In this document: piece after piece, positions 33,247 through 41,789 of the stretch
How positions within the stretch are numbered: the first letter of the stretch is position 1
Layout of the letters: each line of letters begins with the position of its first letter
Assembly (NCBI GenBank): GCA_937127245.1
Contig: CAKZLU010000032.1
Span: 124,001 to 188,000, forward strand
DNA: 64,000 nt
Reading direction: 5' to 3'
Source: an uncultured Actinomycetes bacterium
Lineage (GTDB): Bacteria > Actinomycetota > Geothermincolia > Fen-727 > JACVIW01
The notes under the pieces: generated by a model
Database searches by the model: none
What the model saw: the letters and a program-made list of their open reading frames with translations, nothing else
What the model was told of the DNA's origin: nothing
Translations under genes and position numbers: made by a program

Positions 33247-34872
33247 TTAAGGGAACAACAGGTTTTTATAAAACTCCTTTTCGAAAAGTGGGTTGCCGGA
33301 AAGCTCGACCGGCGCTGTGTTTGAGGCTATTACATTCGCTTCTTCAAAAGCCTGGGTAGAGGCAAGCATCATTTCAGCGCCGAGGAGCGCCGCGTTTCCT
33401 GCCATTGCCATCCTGCTCAGATATTGACGGGGAATGATTCCTATTCTCACGACACTGTCCGGTTTGAGGAAATTGCCGAATGCTCCGGCAATCCATATTT
33501 TCTCGAGAGTTTCTTCTTTCTCAAGAAAAACATCGGAGAGCACTTTGAACCCGGAGGCGATGGCGCTTTTTGCGAGTTGAACTTGTCTGATGTCCTCTTG
33601 AGTCAGAAACAGTTCATAACCTGGATACAGGACAAAAGCGCGAGAAGAATCGAAATCTCTGATCCTCTCTTTGGCGAGCTTTCCTCCCCCTGATGGCGAG
33701 ACCAGTCTACCCCGTTGTGTAATGAGTTTTGCGTCGAGAAGAAGCGCGCAAGCGTCAAGTATCCCTGAGCCGCATATTCCCTTTGGAACACCCCCGCCGA
33801 GAACATGGGGAGAAAGGTCTTTATCCCTGTTGAAATATTCTATAGCGCCTGGAACAGCTCTCATCCCGCAGCTTATCTGACTCCCCTCAAAAGCCGGACC
33901 TGCGGCGGTGGAGCAAGCCATTATCTTACCTTTTCTGGCGAACGCTATTTCTCCGTTTGTCCCGAGGTCCACGAGAGCCGACGCTTTGTTCCTCACATGG
34001 ATGCGCGTCCAGAGCAAGCCTGATGTGATGTCTGCTCCAAGAAATCCGGATATTATGCGGGGAACGTCGAGGCGGGCGCGCTCGTTACCGAGCAAACCAG
34101 TTTCTGCAACCGGAATTGATAGAGGTCCGGTGAAAGGAGGGGTGTAAGGCGAATGACCCAGAGATGTGGGATTGATGCCCAGCGCGAGCGACAGCATCGC
34201 CGTATTGCCAACAGCGACCAATCGCACAATCCTATTTATGTCAAACCCAAATTGTGCGCAAGTTTTTTCTATGCAATCGTTAAGAGCGCTAATGACCATG
34301 CGCCGCATGTCCTCAACGGCTCTTGGGTCTTTCATGCATCGCGAAATTCTCGTTATTACATCCGCCCCGAATTGCCTTTGCGGGTTATCGGCGGAAGAAA
34401 CGGCAAGCCTCTTGCCGTTTTCAAGGTCGAGAATCGAGATGCTCAAATTTGTCGTTCCGATGTCGATCGCGGCACCCAAAGGCTCACTGCAAATGCCAGT
34501 TATCTCTTCGGGCAAAACTACTTTCCTATCACCACCTGACAGGATGCCGCTTTTTTTATCAGCAATTTGCGGAATATCCAAAATGAACACCGTGCATGTG
34601 GCTTCGATTAGTGTCTGACAGGCAAGGCGGAAACCACTTGAAATTCTATCTTTCCCCAGCACTTCGATTTCTTTGCGAGTGGGGGCAGATACACCACCTT
34701 CTATACGCACGACGCATTTTCCGCACTTACCTTCACCGCCGCAAGGGAAATCGAGCAATATTCCGGCAATCACCGCGGCGTCGGATACCGTCGCGTCTGA
34801 ACTCACTCTTACTTGTCGGTTTTCAGGTTGGAAGGTTACCTTGATGTTTTTTTCGAATCTCTTTTCGCTCAT
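33247..34872 (-). CDS. RACo-like ASKHA-domain reductive activator with 2Fe-2S ferredoxin
   Basis: A 541-residue protein of the DUF4445/RACo family, ATP-dependent activators that reduce Co(II) corrinoid proteins back to Co(I). The N-terminal ferredoxin binds a 2Fe-2S cluster through C44, C50, C53 and C85 (PCGGEGKCGKC). The rest is an ASKHA-fold ATPase with AIDIGTTNLSISI, LVDLGTNGEIA and WIAGAFGNF. No corrinoid protein or methyltransferase gene lies nearby, so the target is unknown. Its start codon has a weak ribosome site. An HdrD-like Fe-S gene lies 53 nt upstream on the same strand, a likely electron partner. Confidence 0.87.
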   Translation of the reverse strand: MSEKRFEKNIKVTFQPENRQVRVSSDATVSDAAVIAGILLDFPCGGEGKCGKCVVRIEGGVSAPTRKEIEVLGKDRISSGFRLACQTLIEATCTVFILDIPQIADKKSGILSGGDRKVVLPEEITGICSEPLGAAIDIGTTNLSISILDLENGKRLAVSSADNPQRQFGADVITRISRCMKDPRAVEDMRRMVISALNDCIEKTCAQFGFDINRIVRLVAVGNTAMLSLALGINPTSLGHSPYTPPFTGPLSIPVAETGLLGNERARLDVPRIISGFLGADITSGLLWTRIHVRNKASALVDLGTNGEIAFARKGKIMACSTAAGPAFEGSQISCGMRAVPGAIEYFNRDKDLSPHVLGGGVPKGICGSGILDACALLLDAKLITQRGRLVSPSGGGKLAKERIRDFDSSRAFVLYPGYELFLTQEDIRQVQLAKSAIASGFKVLSDVFLEKEETLEKIWIAGAFGNFLKPDSVVRIGIIPRQYLSRMAMAGNAALLGAEMMLASTQAFEEANVIASNTAPVELSGNPLFEKEFYKNLLFP

Positions 34873-34925
34873 GATAGATATCTCTTGCGGGGCTCACTTC
34901 AGATCGAAGAATGACACCGGTTCAA

Positions 34926-36125
34926 TCACGAGAGAATCTCGGGCGGAGGGATTCTCTTTCTTGAGAGTAAGCTCGGCGTTTGGTGCCTTAAAGTGCCCAA
35001 AAGAAGCCGTTTCCCCACTCTCGAGTGAAAATTTTCAATTTCCTCCCCGCGTGCAAGCTGCATGAGTTCAATTACGTGATAGACGGGTATGGAGGGCTTA
35101 TACAGGGTCATGCAGGTGGAGAACATCTGAAGGCAACCGGAACAGTAAACGGCGATAGCTTCGGCTCCAGATTTTTTTGCTTCTCTTATTACGCTTGAGG
35201 TGTAGGAAAGGAGTCTGAATGGATTGTACGCACTGTAAGGGCTAAATCCCGCGCCTATTCCGCAGCAGAGCATACATTCCCTTGAATATTTCATTTCGAC
35301 GATATCACAGCCCGTTTTTGAGATGATTTCCCGGGGGATGTTTAGATAATTGCTTCCGAACTGTTTTCCGTAGCATGAGTCCTGTACGGTGACTTTGAGG
35401 TTAAGCGGTTTTGCGAATTTCACACTCCCGTTTCGAACCTTCTCGAGCAGCATGGGCAGGTAGGATTCCATCTCGAAATCGTATTTGGCACCAAATTGCG
35501 GAAGGATTTTTGTGAACATGTAGTATCCAGCGGTGCACAGTACGGTAACTTTCCTGGCGCGTAGTTTCTCGAAATACCCCTGGGTTTTCTTGGCGACCTG
35601 ACTAACCTGCTCGAGCATTCCCATTCTGTAGTACATCTCGCCACAGCAGTATTCCAAAGCCCCCCTGATTTCCAAGCCTTTGAAAAGTGAATTATCCGTA
35701 AGTAAAGGAGTGGCGATGACGTTGCAGCCTGGATAGCAGACATGCTCATGTGGAGTCAAATCACTCCATGCTCTTATGATTCCCTTCTCTCTGGGGGTCA
35801 TTCTTTCTATAAGGTATGTGCGAAAATTTGGCTTTGAATGGGGTAGGAAATACCTGGCTCTTGCGGGGATTCCTTTGCTCGAATAGACCTCAGACCACCT
35901 TTGTAAGATCAAACCGCTCGGGTTGCAACCGTTTGGGCATGCAAAATCACAATCATGGCAGCTTGTGCACTTCCTCAATACGTAGCTTTCCTGACCCGCT
36001 CTTAGCTTTCTTATCTCGATTACGGCTCTTTCGCCGTCGAGTCTTAGGACCGGGCATGACATGAGGCATGTGCCGCATATTTTGCAGTCCTCATACCTGT
36101 ATTTTCTGTCTTCAGGGAGGTCCAA
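34926..36125 (-). CDS. Fe-S oxidoreductase with CCG domains (HdrD/GlcF-like)
   Basis: A 399-residue cytosolic electron-transfer protein. Two 4Fe-4S motifs open it: C14-x2-C17-x2-C20-x3-C24 and C53-x2-C56-x2-C59-x3-C63. Two CCG-type regions follow (YCCGEMYYRMG and CMLCCGIGAGF), as in heterodisulfide reductase HdrD and glycolate oxidase GlcF subunits. The start is TTG at 36125 after GGAAGGTG. It lies between a ComFB-family gene and the RACo-like gene on one strand. The pairing suggests low-potential electron supply to a corrinoid system (inference). Confidence 0.85.
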   Translation of the reverse strand: MDLPEDRKYRYEDCKICGTCLMSCPVLRLDGERAVIEIRKLRAGQESYVLRKCTSCHDCDFACPNGCNPSGLILQRWSEVYSSKGIPARARYFLPHSKPNFRTYLIERMTPREKGIIRAWSDLTPHEHVCYPGCNVIATPLLTDNSLFKGLEIRGALEYCCGEMYYRMGMLEQVSQVAKKTQGYFEKLRARKVTVLCTAGYYMFTKILPQFGAKYDFEMESYLPMLLEKVRNGSVKFAKPLNLKVTVQDSCYGKQFGSNYLNIPREIISKTGCDIVEMKYSRECMLCCGIGAGFSPYSAYNPFRLLSYTSSVIREAKKSGAEAIAVYCSGCLQMFSTCMTLYKPSIPVYHVIELMQLARGEEIENFHSRVGKRLLLGTLRHQTPSLLSRKRIPPPEILS

Positions 36126-36152
36126 GGGTCACCTTCCACTGATAAACTGCCG

Positions 36153-36431
36153 TTAAGGAGCGTGCTGGGGGTTTTCTTTGACAATGTTCATCGCTTTGTT
36201 TACCGCGATGACAGTGTCCGCGCGGAACTGTGCTTCAAGCTCGCTCGCTTTGGCAAACACATAGCCCTTGTCGGTAACCACGTATTTGGGTTTCAAATCG
36301 TTTAAGGCAATTGCCATAACGTCAAGACGGCACTTGTCGCATCTGCAAAATTCAGAGTCTTTTTCTATTGCCTCCTTGACGTAATTTGCTACAGCTTCTT
36401 CTATGTAGTTCTTAATGTCGAAACTGCCCAA
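36153..36431 (-). CDS. ComFB-family late competence protein
   Basis: A 92-residue protein with the ComFB signature: a cysteine cluster C29-x-C31-x2-C34 (CRCDKCRLDVMAIALN) followed by PKYVVTDKG. ComFB-type domains occur in competence operons and in cyclic-di-nucleotide-linked proteins; the role here is unknown. The start is TTG at 36431, with GAGGA 6 nt upstream. It is 27 nt upstream of the HdrD-like gene and divergent from the rpsF operon. Confidence 0.8.
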   Translation of the reverse strand: MGSFDIKNYIEEAVANYVKEAIEKDSEFCRCDKCRLDVMAIALNDLKPKYVVTDKGYVFAKASELEAQFRADTVIAVNKAMNIVKENPQHAP

Positions 36432-36611
36432 TTCTTATCCTCTTTCATTCAACGCAACCCCATTATTTCCTCGAATTAAAATTTATTACAGAGGAGGAAC
36501 CCATCACATCAGGCTAAAACATTATATATCTTTCTTCCGCCGTGGGAACGGCGCGAAGGGCTTCACGGAAGACCGCCTTTCGGGGACCTCCGTCAGTGTC
36601 CAAATCCATGA

Positions 36612-36640
36612 TTGCTACCGAAGGCTTACGATGCTATAAT
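36612..36640 (+). promoter_or_regulatory. Sigma-A-type promoter of the rpsF operon
   Basis: TTGCTA (36612-36617), a 17-nt spacer and TATAAT (36635-36640) preceded by TG (extended -10). It lies 80 nt upstream of rpsF. The 5' leader is long enough to hold a regulatory structure, but I cannot show one. Confidence 0.75.
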
Positions 36641-36719
36641 CCCGTTTGCTCCAGTAGCCGTTTGATAAATCCTCGTGCTGCGTTTGGAGCGGCGCGCACA
36701 AAGAAATCGGGAGGTAGAT

Positions 36720-37010
36720 TTGCGTAAGTACGAAACACTTTTAATAATCAGGCCAGATGTGGATGAAGAGGACCTCAAGTCGTTGTTAGAGGAAGTGAAA
36801 AATATCATTTCTCAGCAAGGTGGCAGGGTTACGGGTGTTGACAACTGGGGCGTGAGAAGGCTCGAATACCCGATTAAGCGGGAGGAAAAAGGTCGCTACG
36901 CTGTGGTAAACTTCGAAGGTGGAGGCTCTGCAATCAAGGAAATCGAGCGGGTGATGAAAATCAAAGATGAAGTGCTTAGAACGAAGACTATCTTGATAGA
37001 GGGTGACTGA
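36720..37010 (+). CDS. rpsF: 30S ribosomal protein bS6
   Basis: A 96-residue S6 protein that binds S18 on the platform of the small subunit. The sequence opens RKYETLLIIRPDVDEE and contains NWGVRRLEYPIKREEKGRYAV, the standard S6 core. TTG at 36720 is the start, with GGGAGGT upstream; an ATG at 36675 would add 15 unconserved residues. The stop (TGA, 37008-37010) directly precedes the ssb ATG at 37012, so the two are coupled. It is the first gene of rpsF-ssb-rpsR-rplI-dnaB. Confidence 0.96.
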   Translation: MRKYETLLIIRPDVDEEDLKSLLEEVKNIISQQGGRVTGVDNWGVRRLEYPIKREEKGRYAVVNFEGGGSAIKEIERVMKIKDEVLRTKTILIEGD

Positions 37011-37011
37011 G

Positions 37012-37440
37012 ATGGCTAGCTTGAACAGAGTCGTGCTTGTCGGCAACCTGACAAGGGACCCAGAGTTTCGCCAGACACCTGCAGGGAAAGCCGTGGCGCG
37101 TTTCGGAATAGCGGTCAACAGAAGTCCTTATGTGAATGAACAGGGTGAAAGAGTAGAGGGCGTGGATTATTTCAACGTCATTGTCTTCGGCAGGCAGGCT
37201 GAAACCACTTATCAGTACCTGCGGAAAGGACGGGGCGTGGCGGTTGACGGCAGGTTGAGGTCCCGCAGCTGGGAGACTCCGGATGGTCAGAGGCGTTACA
37301 CTGTGGAAGTGGTCGCTCAAAACGTTCAATTTTTGCCGAGAGGGGTCGAGCCTACCGAAGAAGTTCCTTCCCCTGAGGAAATTGATTTCATCGACACGGA
37401 CATTCCACCCATCGAGGGCGGGGATAACTCACCCTGGTAA
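37012..37440 (+). CDS. ssb: Single-stranded DNA-binding protein
   Basis: A 142-residue SSB with one OB-fold (about 1-108: NRVVLVGNLTRDPEFR, VDYFNVIVFGRQAE) and a short acidic tail. The C-terminal tip ends GGDNSPW, whereas the partner-binding tip is usually acidic residues ending in P-F; the final aromatic is Trp here. The ATG at 37012 has GAGGGTGA upstream, and a start 9 nt earlier is less likely. Its place between rpsF and rpsR is conserved in many bacteria. Confidence 0.96.
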   Translation: MASLNRVVLVGNLTRDPEFRQTPAGKAVARFGIAVNRSPYVNEQGERVEGVDYFNVIVFGRQAETTYQYLRKGRGVAVDGRLRSRSWETPDGQRRYTVEVVAQNVQFLPRGVEPTEEVPSPEEIDFIDTDIPPIEGGDNSPW

Positions 37441-37505
37441 CATATTGTTGACGTTGGGAGTTTTCAATGTATTGGTTTCAGGACGGAGTAAGGAGGGCGT
37501 AAAAA

Positions 37506-37766
37506 ATAGCAGCGCAGAAGAACGAGGAGGAAAAAAAGGGCGCGGTATTCCAGAGAAAGCAGAAGCGCAAAATATGTTACTTCTGCAAAGAAAAAATTGA
37601 GAGGATAGATTACAAAGATATCGCCACCCTAAAAAAGTTTCTTTCTGAAAAAGGGAAAATAAGACCGCGCAGGGTAACCGGGAACTGCAGGCAGCATCAA
37701 GTGGAGCTTGGAAAAGCTATCAAGAACGCTCGCGAAGTGGCTCTTCTTCCATATCCACGTAAGTAG
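37506..37766 (+). CDS. rpsR: 30S ribosomal protein bS18 (probable AUA start)
   Basis: An 86-residue S18. It has the zinc-ligand form: C24-x2-C27 (KICYFCKEK) and C61-x2-H64 (TGNCRQHQ), with RPRRVTG and [13 protein letters not shown] as in the family. The frame is closed by TAA at 37500-37502 and contains no ATG, GTG or TTG before the conserved core. The only sensible start is ATA at 37506, 8 nt after GGAGGG (37492-37497). Standard gene callers would therefore miss it. It lies 65 nt after ssb and 46 nt before rplI. Confidence 0.93.
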   Translation: MAAQKNEEEKKGAVFQRKQKRKICYFCKEKIERIDYKDIATLKKFLSEKGKIRPRRVTGNCRQHQVELGKAIKNAREVALLPYPRK

Positions 37767-37812
37767 TCTTTTCGCGGGCGCGGCAGATTCGATCTATGGT
37801 AGGTGTTGCGAT

Positions 37813-38391
37813 TTGAAGGTACTGCTAAATCAGGACGTTGAGAATTTGGGTCGAATGGGAGATATAGTTGATGTGGCCAGAGGTTACGCCAGAAACTATC
37901 TCATTCCCAAAGGTCTGGCGGTCGGCGTAACCCGTGGCAGCGTAAGGGAAATAGAGGAAAGGCGCAAGGTCCTTAAAGCGAAGGCTGAGCGGCTCAGGCA
38001 AACCCTTGAAGAGGTGGCCGAAAGGCTGAAGTCTGAAAAGATTATAATCAAGGCAAGGTGCAGCGCGAGAGGCAAACTCTTCGGTTCAATCACGAATCGG
38101 CAGCTTGCCAAAGAGATTCAGGAACACACGGGACACGAAATAGACCGTCACAAAATTTTGATAAACGAAAGAATTAGGACCGTAGGAACTTACAATGCAC
38201 ATATAAGACTCCATCCCGATATCGAGTTCGACCTTGAATTCGAGGTCGAAGGTGAAGGGTTTGAACCCGAAGAGGTTGTCGAAGAAGCGACAGCTTCTGA
38301 AGAGGAAGTCTCAAAAGAAGAGATGGTGGAGAAGTCTGGAAGCTTGGAAGAAACTCCGGCGGATTCTGAGACTGGTTCAGAGCCCGCGTAG
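37813..38391 (+). CDS. rplI: 50S ribosomal protein bL9 with acidic C-terminal extension
   Basis: A 192-residue L9. The N-terminal RNA-binding domain (LNQDVENLGRMGDIVDVARG, NYLIPKGLA) and the linker helix are normal, and the second domain (GKLFGSITNRQLA) is complete by about residue 148. About 45 extra residues rich in Glu, Ser and Thr follow, which ordinary L9 lacks. The start is TTG at 37813, with AGGTG 7 nt upstream; the longer frame from 37708 would overlap rpsR. dnaB follows 11 nt later. Confidence 0.94.
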   Translation: MKVLLNQDVENLGRMGDIVDVARGYARNYLIPKGLAVGVTRGSVREIEERRKVLKAKAERLRQTLEEVAERLKSEKIIIKARCSARGKLFGSITNRQLAKEIQEHTGHEIDRHKILINERIRTVGTYNAHIRLHPDIEFDLEFEVEGEGFEPEEVVEEATASEEEVSKEEMVEKSGSLEETPADSETGSEPA

Positions 38392-38402
38392 GGGTGAGAT
38401 GA

Positions 38403-39773
38403 TTGAACGGGGATTCATCCACAGGCTTTGACAGAATTCCCCCGCATAACCTCGAGGCCGAGGAGTGCGTGCTCGGTTCGATGATACTTTCCCACCCGGC
38501 GGTAGCCGTGGCGATTGACATTCTTCGCCCTGAAGATTTCTACCGCGAGGCTAACCGAAAAATTTTCGAGGTGCTTGTTGATCTTTATTCGAACAGTATG
38601 CCAACCGATCCGGTCGTTCTCTCGGAGGAGTTGAAAAACAGGGGGATTCTTGAGGAGGTTGGCGACAGAGAATATATTCACACCCTCGTTGACTCAGTGC
38701 CAAACCCCCACAACATCAAGCATTACGCCGAAATTGTGCGCGATTCAGCCTTGAGGAGAAACTTGATAGATGTCGGTTACAGCATCGCGAGCATGTGCTA
38801 TGAAACCGCAGACGATGTGGAGGACATTTATGATCGAGCTGAAGGAGTCCTCTTCCAGATAGGCAAGAGGATGAGGCGCGAGGGACTCGCGCATATAAGG
38901 GACCTTGTCTTCAACAGTTTCACCAAGATGTCGGAAAGCAGGGAATCGCCAGGCAAGTTCACGGGAGTGCCGACAGGTTTCAAACAGCTTGACAAGCTCA
39001 CAAACGGATTGCAACCTTCCAACCTGATCGTCATCGGCGGAAGGACCTCCATGGGAAAAACAAGTTTCGCCCTTAACATTGCGCACCATGCGGCGGTGAA
39101 CGAGAATAGAGGTGTTCTAATCTTCAGCCTCGAGATGAGCAAAATGGAAGTGGCCGACAGGCTAATCGTAAGCCATGCCCGCGTGGACAGCTCCAAGTAC
39201 AGAAGGGGCGACCTAGACGACTACGAGTTCAGCAGAGTGGTTGAGGCCGCTGGGAAACTCAGCGAAGCGCCAATCTATATAGATGACACGGGTGACCTGA
39301 CTTTGCTCGAGATGAGGACCATCGCCAGGCAGCTTAGGTCCAAGAAGCAGATAGACCTTGTGATTGTTGATTACATCCAACTCATGTACGCTGGTAGAGC
39401 TGATGGGCGCAGGTACGAGTCGAGGGCGCAGGAGGTTTCAAAGATTGCTCGGGACCTGAAGGTAATGGCGATGGACCTTGAGGTCCCGGTAATTGCTGTC
39501 TCGCAGTTGAGGAGGGTCCCCTCAAATATCGCGAGGAAAGAGCCGAGCCTCGAGGACCTGAAGGAATCCGGAGGCATCGAACAGAACGCTGACGTGGTTA
39601 TACTGCTGTACCGCCCGGAGGTTGATGACAAGCACAACAAAGAACTCTGGGGCATAGCTGAGGTTAACGTTGCGAAGCATAGAAATGGAGAGACAGGAAA
39701 ATTCAAACTTTCCTGGATTGGACAGTATGCTACGTTCGAACATATGCCGACAGAGGAAGGAATCTACATCTAA
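38403..39773 (+). CDS. dnaB: Replicative DNA helicase DnaB
   Basis: A 456-residue hexameric replicative helicase. The N-terminal domain opens RIPPHNLEAEECVLGSMIL. The RecA-like ATPase has Walker A GGRTSMGKTSFALN, Walker B LVIVDYIQLM, and the late QLRR and KHRNGETG motifs. No intein interrupts it. The start is TTG at 38403, with GGGGTGA upstream, 11 nt after rplI. It closes the ribosomal-replication operon; the next gene starts 43 nt later and may be read through. Confidence 0.97.
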   Translation: MNGDSSTGFDRIPPHNLEAEECVLGSMILSHPAVAVAIDILRPEDFYREANRKIFEVLVDLYSNSMPTDPVVLSEELKNRGILEEVGDREYIHTLVDSVPNPHNIKHYAEIVRDSALRRNLIDVGYSIASMCYETADDVEDIYDRAEGVLFQIGKRMRREGLAHIRDLVFNSFTKMSESRESPGKFTGVPTGFKQLDKLTNGLQPSNLIVIGGRTSMGKTSFALNIAHHAAVNENRGVLIFSLEMSKMEVADRLIVSHARVDSSKYRRGDLDDYEFSRVVEAAGKLSEAPIYIDDTGDLTLLEMRTIARQLRSKKQIDLVIVDYIQLMYAGRADGRRYESRAQEVSKIARDLKVMAMDLEVPVIAVSQLRRVPSNIARKEPSLEDLKESGGIEQNADVVILLYRPEVDDKHNKELWGIAEVNVAKHRNGETGKFKLSWIGQYATFEHMPTEEGIYI

Positions 39774-39816
39774 AATATCTAAGACCTCCGGCGCTGGGGC
39801 GTTTTGATAATGCTTA

Positions 39817-40860
39817 ATGAGGAATGAATTAAATTTGTGTGATGTCGTGAAAAAATCCGTCAGCCCTTCCCCGGCAAAAACTTTCATCGGGATTGACGTC
39901 GGATCGGTCTCAACAAATCTTGTCGCTCTCAATGACAGTAAGGAAATCCTTGCCGCTGTCTATCTGAGGACTGGTGGAAATCCCATCAAAGCTGTGCAGA
40001 AAGGCATCGCGCTTCTCCGCGAAAGGATCTGTGGAGAAGTCGATGTGCGCGGAGTGGGCGCCACGGGGAGCGCGCGTTACCTCACGGCAGTGGTTGCGGG
40101 CGCGGACCTGATTAAAAATGAAATCACTTCCCATGCTGTCGCGGCAGCGCACGTTGTTCCGGAAGTGAGGACTGTCATTGAGATAGGCGGGCAGGATTCG
40201 AAACTTATTTTGCTCAATGACGGCATGGTCACTGATTTCGCCATGAACACGGTTTGCGCAGCGGGCACGGGTTCTTTCCTGGACCATCAGTCCGCGAGGC
40301 TATCCATTCCTGTCGAGGAGTTTGGCGGCCTTGCGCTCAGAGCGAAAAACGGTGTACAGATTGCCGGAAGATGCTCAGTGTTTGCCGAATCGGACATGAT
40401 TCACAAGCAGCAGATGGGTTACCCTGTTGAGGAAATAGTCCTGGGGCTGTGCCGCGCCCTTGTGCGCAATTACCTCAACAACCTTGCGAAAGGAAGGAAG
40501 CTTTTACCACCCGTCGTTTTTCAGGGTGGGGTTGCGGCAAACGCCGGGATGAAACGCGCTTTCGAGGAAGCTTTAGGTTTTGAGATAACCGTACCCGAGC
40601 ATCATGATGTCATGGGAGCGATCGGTGTCGCGCTGCTGACAATGGAGCAGATGAACTCCAATTCTAAAAGCAAGTTCAGAGGTTTTTCGCTGAGCGAATT
40701 CGATTATTCCACTTCGTCTTTTTTCTGCTCCGGATGCTCTAATAACTGTGAGGTGGTGAGGATAAAGGTGGGGAAGAAGACCCTCGCCTGCTGGGGAGGG
40801 AGATGTGGTAAATGGGAGCTGGATTTCGAATTCGATAGTTCAAGGATCCCGCGGGGATGA
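39817..40860 (+). CDS. CoA-substrate-specific enzyme activase (BadF/BcrA/HgdC-like)
   Basis: A 347-residue ASKHA ATPase of the 2-hydroxyacyl-CoA dehydratase/benzoyl-CoA reductase activator family, which drives ATP-dependent one-electron reduction of partner enzymes. Motifs are GIDVGSVSTN, EIGGQDSKL, CAAGTGSFLDHQ, GRCSVFAESD (cluster cysteine) and GGVAANAGM. A C-terminal cysteine group (CSGCSNNC) adds a possible extra Fe-S site. No dehydratase subunits lie beside it, so it is an orphan activase here. The start is uncertain: ATG 39817 has no ribosome site, while TTG 39835 and GTG 39847 are alternatives. Confidence 0.82.
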   Translation: MRNELNLCDVVKKSVSPSPAKTFIGIDVGSVSTNLVALNDSKEILAAVYLRTGGNPIKAVQKGIALLRERICGEVDVRGVGATGSARYLTAVVAGADLIKNEITSHAVAAAHVVPEVRTVIEIGGQDSKLILLNDGMVTDFAMNTVCAAGTGSFLDHQSARLSIPVEEFGGLALRAKNGVQIAGRCSVFAESDMIHKQQMGYPVEEIVLGLCRALVRNYLNNLAKGRKLLPPVVFQGGVAANAGMKRAFEEALGFEITVPEHHDVMGAIGVALLTMEQMNSNSKSKFRGFSLSEFDYSTSSFFCSGCSNNCEVVRIKVGKKTLACWGGRCGKWELDFEFDSSRIPRG

Positions 40861-40968
40861 TTTTAAGATTTCTTCCTATCTAATTCCACATTTGGTCCGG
40901 TGGGTTTTGATATTCATTTCGGATGTGCGCCCTTGCGAATGAAGTAAGTTTTTAGCTGAAATTCGGTG

Positions 40969-41730
40969 ATGAGAAATATGAAGGTATCCGTGAAGCGCGG
41001 TAAGAACCCCTCAAAGGCACGGGAGTTCCTGATTTTTTATTCCGTACTGTTTTCTTTCTTGGCGATTTTAGCCCTTCCCCTTTTTGCGGGATGCAGGGCG
41101 CCCGTCAAGACAAATCCTGCAGAGATACTGAAACAAGCTTATTCTGCTCAAAAGCGGTTAAAAAGCGTGAAGGTTCACCTGAGGGTCGAGGTAAAATTGT
41201 TCGATTCCCCGAATGGAAAAGAGCTAATGTCAAGGTCGGTTACCGGCAGGGGTGAATACGAAAGCCCGGACAGGTCAAGGATGGTGACGAAATCCGGCCC
41301 TAACCTGACTGAGGTTATAACCATTGGGGATAAATCTTACGTTAGGACTGCAAAGGAAGGCTGGATTGAGAAAAGAGCCACTGGCTCAGAGAGCGTCGCG
41401 GCAACCGTGAGGAGCATATCGAGCCTTCTAAGATTGACAAAGGCGTTAAATCTTAAAGGGGCGACGAAAAAGGACTATCACATTTCTTTCAGGGTTGACT
41501 TGAGCAAGGTCAAATCGGGGTTTTCTTCGGGTGATGAAAAAACAGGGCTGCCCAGGGGCGCGACCGCTGATATTGAGGTCTGGGTGGACAAAAATAGTTT
41601 TCTTGTAAATAAATTAAGAATCAAACAAGATGGTCAAGCGTCTGACTTATCGAAAAGATTCATGAAAACGGTTATCACTTTCGAGTTCTTCGATTTCGAT
41701 GAACCTGTTTCCATAGAGGCGCCGTTCTGA
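40969..41730 (+). CDS. Predicted lipoprotein, LolA/LppX-like fold
   Basis: A 253-residue exported protein. A signal helix (FLIFYSVLFSFLAILALPL) ends in the lipobox FAGC with Cys42 lipidated. The mature part has long amphipathic strands with the pattern of LppX/LprG-type lipid-binding lipoproteins (QKRLKSVKVHLRVEVKLF, GDKSYVRTAKEGWIEK, DIEVWVDKNSFLVNKLRI). These bind lipids in a half-barrel at the outer face of the membrane. The assignment rests on pattern, not a diagnostic motif. The genes on either side do not explain its role. Confidence 0.65.
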   Translation: MRNMKVSVKRGKNPSKAREFLIFYSVLFSFLAILALPLFAGCRAPVKTNPAEILKQAYSAQKRLKSVKVHLRVEVKLFDSPNGKELMSRSVTGRGEYESPDRSRMVTKSGPNLTEVITIGDKSYVRTAKEGWIEKRATGSESVAATVRSISSLLRLTKALNLKGATKKDYHISFRVDLSKVKSGFSSGDEKTGLPRGATADIEVWVDKNSFLVNKLRIKQDGQASDLSKRFMKTVITFEFFDFDEPVSIEAPF

Positions 41731-41789
41731 ATTTTTCCTACCGGTGAAACTCCGGTGACACTGCGGGCGCCACCGAAAGGAGTTTGGCG

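Noticed and set aside
36641-36719. S6:S18-type autoregulatory leader before rpsF
   Set aside because: The position is right, but I could not find the conserved paired structure with confidence by eye.
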